From NCBI GenBank assembly GCA_036971615.1, contig JAYKKR010000039.1, positions 186,001-250,000 of the forward strand: a stretch of 64,000 bases of DNA. Direction: 5' to 3'. Origin of the DNA: Amyloporia xantha. Lineage: Eukaryota; Basidiomycota; Agaricomycetes; Polyporales; Adustoporiaceae. The position numbers and the translations under genes were made by a program. The first letter of the stretch is position 1, and every line of letters begins with the position of its first letter. The notes beneath the pieces were generated by a model that did not search any database, was not told the origin of the DNA, and saw nothing but the letters and a program-made list of their open reading frames with translations. Shown here one piece after another: positions 1-12,200 of this stretch.

Positions 1-579
1 GATGTTGAAGTTTCCTCCAGGTCTTGGAGTGTGCTGTGGCGATGGCGCCAAGTCGAAATAGGGGTCAGCGAAGGAATCCAAGATAGGTGATGTTGGAATA
101 TTGAACAGGTCTCGTGATGGCGCAGAGGGCGAGGGCGAGGGCGACCGTGATAAGTCAAAATCAGCCCTCAACCATTGAGGGAAGGGCCGCTGAGGCTCAG
201 GAGAGATGGGGGTGGGGGAAATCGCGAAGTCGACAGCTCTGTGTGCGGAGGGCCGCGATGGCGCAGGGGATGATGGGCGTTCCTGGGGTGATAAATTGAA
301 CGTTGCATTGCGATTGTCAGGAGATACCGGCGTGGGGGACTGGGCGAAGCGGAAACGTTTTGGGGGCGGAGGCTTGGATGGCGAGGATGGCAAGTCGAAT
401 GGCGCTCGGGATGGCGCAGGCGTGGCTGTGGGCGAAGGCGACAAGTCCAAAATGGGACGGGACTGGGGATCGGACTCCTCCTGTGTAGCGTCGAAGTCAA
501 AAGGGGGCCGGGCTGGAATGAGTCAGTACATTGGCGGCGTCAGGCTAAGGAATATTGCATGCGCACCTGGTTGATGCAT
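1..579 (-). CDS. Pro/Ser-rich repeat protein, partial (C-terminus off the left edge)
   Basis: Unknown function. The reading starts at the ATG at 579 (MHQP), crosses a 54-nt GT-AG intron (513-566), and stays open to position 1, giving at least 185 residues. After the splice the protein is a degenerate tandem repeat of about 18-25 residues: an aromatic-acidic step (FDFD, FDLP, FRFA, FNLS, VDFA, FDLS, FNIP, YFDL) followed by a Ser-Pro-rich linker such as SPSPT or APSR. The repeated APS tripeptides are encoded by GCGCCATCN, so the element's dispersed CGCCATC motif is being read as codons. No catalytic domain is visible. The composition suggests an intrinsically disordered scaffold or short-linear-motif protein. 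It shares a 228-bp spacer with the divergent gene at 807. Start and intron choice are supported by uninterrupted repeat periodicity. Confidence 0.6.
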
Positions 580-806
580 GTGGAGGGGCAATGTCAGGGG
601 AAGTGGAGAAAAGCGCAATCGCCCAAGTTTTGCGAGAGGCATGTAATAAAGGCTTGAGGGCGACACGTGTAGTTCCGATCGGTTGGCCGCGGATCTTTCC
701 GGTAGGCGCCCATCTTCGACTTCCGCGCTGTGCCGTGTGCTGACTTCATCTCCACGACTCTTACCGCCACCACTGTCCACTCTGCTACCCCCATTCCTCT
801 GCTGTC
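580..806. promoter_or_regulatory. Bidirectional promoter spacer 1
   Basis: About 227 bp separate the start codons of the divergent genes at 579 (-) and 807 (+). The rightward half is pyrimidine-rich (about 735-800, with runs of CC and CT), typical of a fungal 5' leader. I see no convincing TATA box. It must serve both genes unless an upstream exon was missed. Confidence 0.45.
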
Positions 807-2130
807 ATGTCTGTCGCGTCCATCCAACCGTCCATCCTGCTCACCACCGCACGCATTGAAGAGGCGTTGAAGGTCGCGCCGCCCCGAGGAGATCCCCGCT
901 ATCAAGAGTTTGAATCAGCGCTGTGGAAAGAGGTGGTAAGTGAACGCCATGTGTTTCATTTGACATGCACATCCCATGGACGCGCTGATGCTTTTTCAGA
1001 ACGACGTGTTTGTGCCGCTGAAGGCGCTCAGCTCGCGCAATGGACTGCGAGTGCCTCCGCTCCTGGTGAGCGCGATGGCGCAGTTCTCCCTCGCAACCGC
1101 AACCAACGTCATTACCAATATCGCCGCCATCAAGCCCGACGATCCGCTCATCGAGACGCACCGGCTCTCCAAGTACGTGTGGCGAGGCGATTTCCTCGTC
1201 GAGAACCTGGGGGAAAATCAATGGTGGAAAGGCAAGTGGATGGTGTTCTAGCGCCACGTCATTGCTAACACTTGGAGCACAGGTTTGCGGAAGCGTTCGA
1301 GTGATGTGGCGTTGGGGAAGCGGGAGGATCGACAGGCGGAGGGGAGCAAGGGAAAGGTGGCGAAGCAGGGGAAGCGCGACGATGCGGGCGCCATGTCTCG
1401 GCGTCCTTCCAAAGAGACGACAGCGTCGAGGGAGGATGAAGATGACATCGTCATTGTTCCGGGAAATGCGCCGAAGAGTCGGAAGGCTACTGCTGGGACG
1501 AGCAAGCAAGGTGCGAAGTCGTCGAAGAAGCCGGCGGGCAAGACCCCTCCCGCAAAGCCGCCGGCATCTGAACCTGCGGCCGCCAAGGATGCTAAGGGCA
1601 GCAGGCCGACCGCGAGGAAGTCGCCTACAGATGAGACGCAAACGGAGGCGCGGCGTACCCGTTCCCAGGCGAAGGCGGGCCCATCTAGCAAAAAGACGAA
1701 GGGAACCGCCGCGAAGGCGAAGACTCCAGTGGACGATGCGGACGCGGAGGGCGAGGACGATGACGAGGTCGTTGAGGTGCTGGACCCCTCGGAGAAGTAT
1801 TATGAGTCGGTGAGTGCGCCATCCAGTCATCGCGCTATGCATGCAGTACTGATCCCAGCGAAGGTCATGCCGTGCGGTACCTGCATCCAGTTCGATGCCA
1901 GGTGCGTGATTGTGCCAAGTACGGGACGGTGCACCACCTGCCAGAACAGGAAGAAGAGGTGCTCGATGGCGCCGCGCAACATGAAGGGCAATCCTCTGAA
2001 GGGGCCAAATGGCAGCAAGGTCGCGGCCGAATACCAGAAGGTCCTGAAGAACTGCATTGCGGATGGGCTCAAACCCCCTCCACCCATCTGGGACGACGTC
2101 AAGAAGAGGATTGTCCAAGATGGCGACTGA
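807..2130 (+). CDS. Zn(II)2Cys6-like DNA-binding protein of the KDZ element
   Basis: Proposed exons are 807-935, 1000-1231, 1283-1809 and 1864-2130, giving 384 aa. The second intron (1232-1282) uses a GC-AG donor (AAG|GCAAGT). The last intron (1810-1863, 54 nt) is a multiple of three and could be retained. The N-terminal about 120 residues are a compact helical-looking segment, followed by a long Lys/Ala/Pro-rich disordered stretch. Near the C-terminus six cysteines have the spacing C-x2-C-x6-C-x8-C-x2-C-x6-C (start CGTC, end KKRC), which matches a fungal binuclear zinc cluster. This suggests sequence-specific DNA binding in the nucleus. The stop TGA at 2128 overlaps the ATG of the next frame at 2120, so this may be the N-terminal half of one larger protein. 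It is divergent from the repeat protein at 579. Confidence 0.62.
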
Positions 2131-3644
2131 CGACCCGCCTTCATCGCCACCTGCCCCAGTCAAAGGCAAGCGCCCCCGAGCCGCTGTGAAGCCGGTCGTT
2201 AAGAAGGACATGATGGTGGTGGACGGGGACGATGAGGACGAGGAGGATGAGGAGGACGAGGAGGATGAGGAGGACGAGCAGAAGGAGGCACCGAAGGATG
2301 TCGAGATGAAGGATGGCGCTGTGGACGCGGATGCCGCGGATGACGACGAAGTGGATGGGCAGCTGCGGGTACTGTCAGCGACGGGGGATGAAGTGGCGCA
2401 GCGGTCGGAGGAAGACGATCCCGTCGCCGACACCCTGCACAGCCGTGTGAGGCTCAGCAAGATGCGCAAGGCGCGGACGACGAGCAAGTCAGGTGCCTGG
2501 GTGGGGAAGCCGCCTCCGACAACTTCGAAAGGCAAGGAGCGTGAGGTCACAGCGACGCTAACGGCGGATGGAAGCGTGCAGGATGGCCAGACAGCCCTTA
2601 TCCCTAGAGAGGGTGAGGTAGCATGTAAGTTTCTCCTGGCGATGATTGCAACTCGTGACCAACTGACCAAGTTAATGTGTGGCTGCCAGATGAGCATGGC
2701 GCATACCAGCATTTCCGAGGGTTTGCGCATGATCCAACTGCGGAAGTGGGAGCGAGCAATGAGGGCGGCGAGTCAAGCAGGACGCCGGCCCTCGACGTTT
2801 ACTGCGGAGCAGCGGAAGGTGCTGGAGGCCAACACGTCCGCCATGCAAAAGTGGCAAGCGCAGTTCGGGGGCATCGTCAAGACCTTCGAAAAGTCCCTCG
2901 CCGCCATCACCACGCAGCAGGTGAACATGAGCGCGCGACTCCACACGACGGAGAGGGCAGGTCGCTGGACTCCTTGCGCGGGTCGATGGCGCTGAGAACA
3001 AGGTCGAGCAGCTTGAAGCCGCCAACACCGCTGAGCGCATCGAGGACCTGGAGAAGACGGTGCTCATACTCCAGAACGAGCTCGTCGCCATCAAGAATGA
3101 TGTGGCGCTGGAGGACCTCCGGGCAAAGGTGGCGTCGATGGCGGTGCGCATGGATGGGATGGCCGAGCAGGGGCAGACGGACAGTGAGACGACCCGGGCG
3201 ATAGTGGATCAGATCACTCGGGGTGAGGCGCGGTTCGTGGGGCTCAAGTCGCAGTTCGAGGCCGTGCGGCGCGATGTACACCGGCACAACCAAGCGGAGT
3301 CGGAGAGGCTGGCGATCCAGGCGCAATCTTCAGCACGGAATCTGGAGTTGGATGAGCAGGTGGCGAACAGGGCGCGGACGGCGAAGGCGATCATAGCGCA
3401 CCCCGACGCGAGTCGGTGGAGCACTCGAGAGCTGGAGGGGGGAAGCGCAACTGCAGGAGAAAGCGAGGGCGGTCATCATGACGCCAGCATGGATGGCGGA
3501 GAAGGGATTGAGAATGCTGGGGCCCTCGGGGATGGTGACGCTGTCCCACATGGGATAGATGTTGATCAAGTCTATCACAGTGAGCAGACAGCGGTAATCA
3601 CTGCCACGGGTGCGCCATCTGCAGGAGGGTCGATGGCGCCGTAA
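2120..3644 (+). CDS. Acidic/coiled-coil protein, possible C-terminal half of the Zn2Cys6-like gene
   Basis: The frame opens at the ATG at 2120 (MATDDPP), 11 nt inside the upstream reading frame. Proposed exons are 2120-2617, 2690-2920 and 2961-3644, giving 470 aa. The intron 2618-2689 is in phase. The second intron (2921-2960) is only 40 nt. Without it, a one-base frame change near 2,955 is needed, so a frameshift is the alternative. The order along the protein is a basic N-terminus, a long Asp/Glu run (about residues 35-75), then a helical region with heptad character and a clear coiled coil around 2,980-3,400 (many Glu/Leu/Ala). No enzymatic motif is seen. In Zn2Cys6 factors a coiled coil often follows the zinc cluster, which supports a single-gene model, but I see no good splice joining the two frames. 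Confidence 0.5.
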
Positions 3645-3834
3645 TGGCGCCATCCGTTCCATCTCGCCATCTTCATACTTGCTTACTTCGTGTTACGTCG
3701 CCATGTATTTCAATTACGTCTCCCAATAATATACGCATGCATCTATAACTTAACTCTGGCCAATGAAGATTGCACGGCGCAGTACTACTCTGCGCCATCT
3801 CATTCTGTAATGACATAGCTACACGGGATATATC

Positions 3835-6800
3835 CTAACGGCGACGGCCACGCTTGGCGGGCTTTCGTGCAGGTACCTTGCCTACCTTACGTGGAGATTT
3901 ACGAGTGGCAGGACCAGGAGCTGGCTCCTCCTCCTCGACGCCATCCTCATCGCTGTCATCGACCACTTTCGCTGTGCGGCGCCCTTTCCCTCGCTTGCCA
4001 CGACCTTTGGGACTGCTCTGTCCGTCATTCTCATCATCACTCTCATCTATCGCTCGCCCTTTGCGGCTCCCTTTCCCTGCCTTGCGATGAGCTTTGGGAC
4101 TCCTCTGGGCGCCATCCTCATGATCGCTATCATTCACGAATCTCGCTGGAAGGGCACCCTTCCTTCGCTTTCCCCGACCTTTGGGACTGCTCTCGACGTC
4201 ATCTTGACTGCTGGAATGCCTTTCGTCATCGCTCACATCCTGTCCCTTCGCGTGACGACCCACTTTCCTCCGTTTTCCATGACGTTTGGGGGATGGCTCA
4301 TCCTCACTAGGTTGATGGCCCCGCTTCTGATTCAAGGCCTCCTGCCTGGCTTTGGTCTTCTGCCTTGTGTGTGCGCCCACTTTCGTAGCATTGAGAGCAT
4401 TCGTGATTGAGGAAACCAAGGGTGGGGCATTGATGTGGACCTCCTGTGCCTTGCGCGCGGTGTTGCGCGTGACACGCCGTGGCGGGGCTAAGGCTGGAGA
4501 GGGACCGCGATCTACATCGCCATCCATGGGTTCGCCATCCGCGGGTTCGCCATCACCGACTTGGACATGAGATGGCGACGATGAAGGATGTAACTGATAA
4601 ACGTCCTGTTCGTTGGGCGAGGATGAGAAATCCATCACTTGTCTCCTGATTGGTGTTTGTGACCTCCGAATGTGTGAGCGATCAGGTAATGAATCGCCAT
4701 CTAAGGATGGCGCGCGGGGTGGAGATGGCGATGGCGGCTGTGGGACCATCACCGGGCGTCTGGCCGATGGCGCAAGAATCCTGGAAGGAATGTTCTCCTT
4801 GGATGATTTGAGATGGTTTGTGTGCAGTGGCTTCTTGAAGAGGGGAATGTGGGGAAGACGGTGCTTGCCACCTGGGAAGCTGTCAGGGATCGGTGAGCTG
4901 TACGATAAATCTGGGCCGTCCGAACTATCTGGCGCTGCTGGACCGTAGGCATAGACATTGCGGGATGGGCCTGGCTGGGGCGGTGTTCCTGGTGGTGGTG
5001 GCCGTCGGGCCAATGCTGCAGGTGCCTGTGGCGTATGGCGCAGTCCTACAGCACGTGGCCCTTGTAAGTGGGGTGGCTTTGGGCGAAGTGGGGAGGCGGT
5101 CCTGATGGCAGATTTCGGACAGGTTTATGTGGGGTTACCTTTGTTTCCCTTATCTGGTTGGAGTCTGCATTTGAACCAGGAATGTTTGCCACTGGCGGCC
5201 TTGCTTGCAACGGGAGTGGCGGTCCTCCAATGGGTTTGCGCGTGCCGTCCACTTGGGCATGAGCAGTTGTCACTGGATTGGTATCTTTACGACCTCCTGT
5301 GGCTACCACAGGCTTGGTGAGCTTGATCATGGAGCGCAGTCGTGCGATGTGTGGATCTAGCCGCTCCCCGATAACTGTAAAAGGAATCTGACTTGTCGCG
5401 ACATGGTCGGGTATGTCTAATGGCGGTCCATCTGGATCTCCAAATGCAAATTGTGCCGCTGTAAGATCTCTGTGTATCATGGCGATGACCAGGAGCACTT
5501 GCTCAATGATGGCGACGTCGTCCGTAAGCTTTCCGGACTTATTCAGATAGGGTTTGGAGTCGAGCCATTCTAACGCAGGGTTGATGCCGTCTGCTTTCCC
5601 ATGAACCATAAAGGACAGATGCTTGTGCGAGTAATCCCAGGAGCCCCAGCTGAAACCGTCTGGTGAATGCCTTGTTTCCTTCAGTCCTCTCTATTGTCAC
5701 ACCGGTTAGCGACAGATTTGATTGGTAAATGTGGGCATTACCATAAGGCGTGGTAGCTCATCCACGATGAGGCGAAAATCCGTGGATGGCGCCGCCATCC
5801 GCAGCCATTCCTGACGCCGTGTGCGCGATCGCGATGCCCAACTTGGCGCAGCGCCATTGGCACTGTCCATGTCATCATCATCTGTTGTTGTGTCGCCAAA
5901 TTTGAACACCTCCCCTTCCGACGAGCTGTCCTCATCCATACTACTACTGTCATCAGTTGCGGTGGGTTTGGCAACTTTGGCCTTTCCCTTCTTCTTTTGA
6001 GCATTTGTCTGCTTCTTCCTCGCCACCGTCTTTCCCTTGCCCACTTTCGGCTCATTATAGAGTGCAGGAATAAGTTGAGAGTTCTCGTCACCGCGCGTTT
6101 TCAGGCACGCCTTAAAGCGAAAGGCGCACTGGCCTTTGTTGGCTTCTTGGGCGGCTCTCCAATGTCGAAGCACGCCGACTATGTCCCTCCGGACCATGTG
6201 CGATGGGTCATCAAACTCAAAGTCGGCGGGCACCATTCCTGAATCGATGAATTGTGAACCGCGGACCTTTAGCGCGCGCCATGGGCATTTCTCCCGGTTG
6301 TTCCCCGCTGCCCGCTCTAATATGTGCGCCATCAGTCTCGCCATGAGCGCCATGTGCATTATCACGTACTATAGTGAATGGTGAGAAACTCCCGAATCAT
6401 GGACTTCATCGCGCCCAATGATGGCGGGTTGTCGCCATCCAATGGCGGTATCAACGGTAAGCCGCCATCGTCGAGTGGCAGCTCCCGATATGTGTCACCG
6501 GATGTTGCCTGTGGCTCATCTACACTACCGTTGACATCAAGCTCAAATGCTTGAGTGCTGTACTTTGCCCATTTCACCATGGTGTCGGTGTGCCAGTCGT
6601 CCACCTTGCAAAAGGCGCTTCCTCCCTCCATCTCGTCATTGAAGTCGTGTCTATAAGAGGCTGTTAGCGCAAATGTCAACATGCGTGCGACAAGTTCCTA
6701 CTCCTGTATCACCACCCTTCCTTTTTCGTTTTTGTAGCTGCTCAGTGTGAAGATCCTCACCCCATGGCGCCGGTAGACATCATACGCAAAATCCCTCAAA

Positions 6801-7580
6801 AACGGAATCAGCTCCTTGTCCGCTTTTCTTGGTCACTGTCAGTCATTTCCTAAGAGCGCAAACTGCCAACACTCACTTTGATGATCCCGCCTTCAACTGC
6901 TTGGCATTCTCATTGAACAGATCTGCCTTCTCCTGATATTTCGCCTTGGCCTCATCGCTGAGTTGGCCAAAGAGCTCAGTGACGACGGAGGTGTATATCC
7001 CTATATCTTTGTTCGACACTCCTGCTCCATTTGTCCTTTCATCTGTCACTTGTCTTATCATCGCACTCTTTTCCGCCTGAAACATCTCCCTCGCCGACCG
7101 TTTCTTCTTGGGAGGGCGGGTGGATTTGGCAAGGAAAGTCCGGAAGTGGTTGCTGAAATAGGTACCCAGTACCTATGGGAAGCTGTGAATCATGATGACC
7201 ATGCTTCGAGATAACACAAGATTTGACCTTTTTCAGTACAGCCCTATCCTCCAGCTCCGAGAAATGTTCCATGAGAATCGTGACGGCGGACTCAAGGATG
7301 GGTGCTCTCGCTGTTCCTTGTGCGTGTCGCCATTCCTCTATTTGATCAGGGATCTTGTCTAGATATGCCTGAATGATGGATAATCCCATGTCGTAGCCCA
7401 CAGAATTTCCAGATGTGTTGAGGAAGATGGACACCTCAGCACTGTTCAGAGGAGGTCGCCAAAGCCATGTCTGTCTCCTTGCACTACTTTGCTTCCGTGC
7501 TCCGACTCCGCTGATGGCTGTCGCTCAACCTGATCGCGCTCGCTGAAAGCAGAAATCCCGGGGGAATTCACCCGCGGCAT
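3835..7580 (-). CDS. HMG-box-like, basic-tailed protein of an Agaricomycete-expanded family
   Basis: Eight exons join in frame: 7530-7580, 7228-7470, 6877-7172, 6702-6827, 6370-6650, 5742-6316, 5139-5690 and 3835-5076, giving 1,121 aa. Introns are 49-62 nt. Residues about 117-190 contain a basic patch (PPKKKRS) and then an HMG-like helical stretch (AREMFQAEKS ... LSDEAKAKYQEKADLFNENA). Residues about 333-395 carry a conserved block around CPWRAL, DDPSHM and LRHW that I recognise from many Agaricomycete hypothetical proteins. An acidic Ser/Asp stretch and a disordered Pro-rich region follow. The last about 170 residues are five imperfect repeats of the type SPKGRGKRRKG...DSDxED, ending in a very basic tail. 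A nuclear, DNA- or chromatin-associated role is likely. There is no catalytic motif. It is convergent with the coiled-coil gene and divergent from the TET/JBP gene. Confidence 0.75.
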
Positions 7581-7832
7581 GCCTACGGCTTGCTTGGGAA
7601 GCACGGTGGCAGCTCAGGCGGCATGATGGCGGCATCCTCGGGGATGGCGGTCCGCAGATCAACAATGGTAGCCGATCACCGGATCACACAATGCCGATCG
7701 GCCGCGCGAGATCCTTCAGGCCCTTGCGATCAAGAAGGGAAGCGATCGACAAACATGCGTGCAGTCGTAACAGCAGTAGACAATGCTGTTGCAGCATGGT
7801 CGACAGGCGTTAGGTCCTGCTAGTAATATACA
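7581..7832. promoter_or_regulatory. Bidirectional promoter spacer 2
   Basis: These 252 bp lie between the HMG-like gene start (7580, -) and the TET/JBP start (7833, +). A short plus-strand frame (7590-7823) is open but stops before 7833 and does not look like the dioxygenase family, so I treat the region as regulatory or leader sequence. It contains at least two ATGGCG copies. Confidence 0.4.
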
Positions 7833-9207
7833 ATGGGGAGTGCATGGCAAGATACCCTCATATTCCTTGCCATGATATCACCCAGCGGCCTCGACTTGAG
7901 CGACACATTGGCGGCCTGTATGCGAGATATGTTTCAGTATTGGCTGCACAAGCTGCGGGACGATCCAGGCCCACTGAGGCAACCACAGCCTCCTACTCAT
8001 GTCCGGGCAGACTTTGTCATAGAATGCAGTGATATCGCTCACCAGCTCGCTCAAGCCTATATCAGACCTGGTGCGTCATTGCGAGTGCTAGTGAGCCCTG
8101 AGGCATCACACTGACCGTCAAGCTAGTACGCTTGGCATGGGATATTGATCGCTATTCCGACTCCATAGGGGTGGGCAACACAGGGCAGAATGTGAGACTG
8201 GAGGAACAACTGAAGGCGAGGTGGAAGCCTCTAGTTGAAGATAAGACTGTGGTACTCGATGAACCCTGTGTGTTGGTGGACCAGCACTCAAGAATACTAG
8301 CGTGGATCCTTCCTGGACTGCTTCACGCCGATCGTCAGGTGGGCCTGTCCACCCTTCCTCCTTTCGAGATACTCATTGTGGAATGGCTGCAGAGGGAAAT
8401 ACGCACAGCGACGACCCACCTATCCACGCAGCTCATGCGCAAAGCATGCGGAGGAAATTGGAGAAACGACGCCAAATACTTCCGCCGTCCATCAGAGTGC
8501 GCCATCCCCCCAGGGACGGTCAATCTGTCTCCAGGATGGCATGCCCTTGGACATACCGTAGGTCGCGTTGGTTGTGACTGCACTGCGTCGCTGATCGCGG
8601 CGCATATCGGTAGGGCCCTTGCGATCCTGTGGAACCTTCAACCAGCTTGCGCGGCCGGGATGGCGAGAGTGGATGGCGGTGGTTGAGCGCCATCCGTGAT
8701 TCAGCGGCCATCCTCTCTGCTATGATGTCTATCATGCATCCCGACCTTTACGCCGCGGGTCGCACATGCATTAGGACACTGTCGTGTGGCCTGGACCACA
8801 AAGATATAGTGAACAAGTGGTCGTCCATATTCAACGGCGTTCAAGTCATAAGCAATCGCGCCACTCCGCTACATCGCGACAAGAACTCCAGAAAAGAGTG
8901 GTTCGATCTGCTGACTACGGTGGGTAATTATGGCCCATTAGAGATGGAGCTCGACGGGCCCAACGTGATGATAGACTACAGGCCTGGCAGTGTTGTGGCA
9001 TTGTGTGGAAAGCTTCTACGGCATGGCGTTCAGCCATGCAATGGTGAGCGCGTATGCTATGCTTACTTCATGAGAGATTCGGTGCATGCATCGATGAACA
9101 TAAAGGCACCTCATTGGATGGAGTGGGGTTTTTTTAGAGTTATAAGTGTAACAACAAATACTATCTCAGTACATATCACCGATCACGCCTCACACTTGGC
9201 GAAGTGA
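7833..9207 (+). CDS. TET/JBP-family 2-oxoglutarate/Fe(II) dioxygenase
   Basis: Exons 7833-8070, 8127-8338, 8393-8557 and 8614-9207 join in frame to 402 aa. The sequence matches the basidiomycete TET/JBP family, which oxidises 5-methylpyrimidines in DNA using Fe(II), O2 and 2-oxoglutarate. The C-terminal double-stranded beta-helix carries all expected residues: the HxD pair H292 and D294 (in TPLHRDK), the distal H342 (in LLRHGV) and the 2-oxoglutarate-binding R351 (in GERVCYAYF). The stretch VFNG/IFNGVQVISN upstream of HxD is also typical. The N-terminal half holds the conserved WILPGLL and YFRRP...PPGTVNLSPGW segments. No CXXC domain is present. Intron 8339-8392 is a multiple of three and could be retained. 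The 3' end overlaps the transposase gene by 25 bp on the opposite strand. Catalytic completeness suggests it is active, probably modifying methylcytosine in or near the transposon. Confidence 0.88.
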
Positions 9208-12200
9208 GCAGCGGCATGATCCGCCATCCCAGTCCAGAGCGCCACCTGACGGCGCGCGTAGCATACATGGCCAGGAGGCCCGATCAGACGCGAGCGCCAT
9301 TCGTCTGCCTTGTGGTGAAAGCTGGCCACTGTCCACTCCATCTCCGCCTGGACCATAACCAAGTCCTCGGCCCATCTGTCTTTCCGAGATTTGGCGCGTA
9401 ACCAGTTCACGCGATGTACTTGTCCGTGTAAATCAGGACGCCATGCCAATCAGACGTGGACATGTCACTCACACTCTGTCAACCAATTCGATTGCGCAGT
9501 ATCACCTTCAATGTCCACGGTCCATATCCAAGATAGCGTCTCCTGCCGGGACCCACGAATCGAGTTATCTAGCATGGCGGTGATGGCTTTGAGATCCACG
9601 TGTTGGATGGCTTGGAACCGTGCCCGGATATGGTCGTCGGGATTGAGGGCAAGGATGGCGAGCCTGCTTTGAGTGTATATGCGTACGTTTTCCAACACGG
9701 TTCGTTGTGTCGCTATCACTTCATCCCAAGACCTGAGCTTTTGGCGTTGGCTTTTCGCATGGCGCACCGCTGTCCGAAACAGCACTGACTTGTAGCCGAT
9801 GGCGAGGCGAATCTGATGAAGCGCGTCGTTGGCTTGACCCACTCGCAAGCTTAGCTCCTCAGCCGCTATGTCCTCCAGGTTAGTGGCCAAGATGACGTCA
9901 TAGCCAAGCTGTGAAGGCAACGATATAATGGCGTTCTCAGGTTGTATTCCTGATTCCACTTCCCGGGAAACATTTCCTCCAACGGATTGACATCTTCTTC
10001 CAGCGCATCCCATTCTGCGCCATCGTAAGTGATTCCAGGAGCGTCGCGGTCATCCTCAAAGAGGACTGGTAGATAGGATGTAGCTTTCGATTGAAATGCC
10101 GCTATTCTCTTGTGAAGTCGTTGGCGCCGCTCCTCTAGCGTAAGGCGGTCGACCAGCAGCGGATGGCGCCCCATCTTGCGCTTGAGCTGGCTAATCCCCA
10201 ATCTGTCAATGTTCTGTGAGATTCAAGTGAGTATAGCACGCCGTGTAGACTTACTGCAGCTCCTGGATCTTCATTCCAGTAGCGATCCATGCAGCCACCC
10301 CCTGATGGCGCCCTTGTGTAGTCTCCTTTTGGGTCAGCTGGAGTTGGATGGCCATTCGGCTAGGCGCTGTTTATATTGAGTACTCATCAACGTTGAGCCA
10401 AATGTTATTTCTCACCCTTCTTCATTTTGACGTCAAAAATGTCCATGGCGCTGATGGTCTCTGTGCGCATGGCCAGCGCTTCGGCTTCTGCATCCCGCCA
10501 CTCTTGCAGCTGCTCTTCTGTGCTGGACCGCTCCATATACTCCAAAACTTGTGCGCTCTCAGTAGCCCCAGTTTTGGCCTTGCGCCACTTTCTAACATGT
10601 GTGGCCGCTGTCGGATGGCGATGAATGTCTCCACATTTACCTATCGCGATGACCACCTACCAATACCTGTGAGCTTCTTCCAGTTGGAATCATTCATGTG
10701 ATCGTCGATGACTTCCTTTCTATGTGCCGTGGTCATGCCGCGTGTGCTACCCGAAATGAGATTCAACGGCGCCCAAAGGGTTTCAATCACTTCGCCATCA
10801 ATCTGACCAGCACCGGGAATGAAGTTGGGTGAGTAGCGAGGAAAGCATGTGTCTTGATGGCCGTGGACATGAAACAGGCCTATTCCGCGCCGTATCTCCA
10901 CGTTCGGCGGCATGTGCAAATACTCACTCTCCCCAAACCGCTTCATGAGATTGATGCCGTATTGACACATGATGTCGTACATCACCAGCAGCACCTGGAT
11001 ACCCGCCATGGTGGCGAGCACCTCGCTCAACGCGTAATCCATGTTCATCTGTCTAATGGCCAGTGTAAGTGAACAAAGGAAATAGCAAACCACTTACCTC
11101 TCGCCTTTCTGGAAATCAACCACCGCATGCGGCATGAAAAACCCATGGCGCGCACAGGCCGCGGCGCCAATCCCCGTGGCTTCAAGGTTATGGCGATCTG
11201 CATTCGCCTGGTTGACGGCGCGATGATCGTGACAGAAGGATTTCTACATAGGCTATGAGCGTCCAACGGTTCATCCACTAGGAGTCGATCGCGGACCTCT
11301 TTATGCTCGATGGCGACAGCGAGATGCTTCTTGTAGGTGTCGTCGCCCACCATGAAAGCGTCGCCATCGCTGAGAATGACGTCATCCTCTGGGCGACGCA
11401 TCTTGAGATGCTCCGCGCTAAAGTTGCCGTCCATTACGATGCTCCTCATGTACTTCCATCTGCTGTCGCGTTACACATGGCGCTCAAGGAAAGTCTTACA
11501 TGGCTTACTGTACAGGGTCATCACGCCATCCTGCGGCGAGATTAACGCCAGGCTTGGGACATGCTGGGCACGCCAAAGCGAGGCCACCGGCGGGTATGGC
11601 GTTGGTGGCGCCATGGCCATATCCATGCCATTTGCGATATTTGAGGTTTCGCCACTGGCGCGACACTCGCAGGAGTTCCCTGTAGCGATCCTATGCCCTT
11701 GTGAACGCAAACACACAATGATATGACAATGGCGACCTACCTGAACTGAATGCGGGAACGCAGAGTTGGTAACGCGCCGAAGCTTGCTGTAGTAATTCAT
11801 CCCCGAGGTTTTGCATTCCTTGTTGGTGAGCAAAAAGTCATCCAACACCCGAAATGTGAACGCAGTGCGCGGTCGCTTGGTACTTCCAGGATACAGCCCC
11901 ATGTCCAGTAGCTGTACATCAGGGGTAGCCCGATTCTCGCACTGACACCACACAACATCAAGTTTATGGATGCCGGTTACATCGACTATGGTCATCGTGT
12001 CATTGCTGTAGTAGCTAGGCGGCGATGGCGTGTCGGGTGGCGCCGACCCTTCATCGCCATCGTTATCCCCGGCATCGCTGACATCGTCTTCCTCGCCATC
12101 ATCTTCTACCCCGGCGTGTTGCCCCATAATAGGTCTCTCCGCGTATACACATGGTTCGCCATCGTGGCCCAAATGCATTGCGACCCCTACCTCACGAAGC

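Noticed and set aside
841..2730. A 629-aa open frame on the minus strand
   Set aside because: It is antisense to the Zn2Cys6-like gene, has a long Ser run mirroring the Asp/Glu stretch, and shows no domain. It is a GC-rich shadow frame.
7590..7823. Plus-strand frame as an N-terminal extension of the TET/JBP gene
   Set aside because: It ends with a stop before 7833, I found no donor that joins it in frame, and its sequence does not resemble the family's N-terminus.
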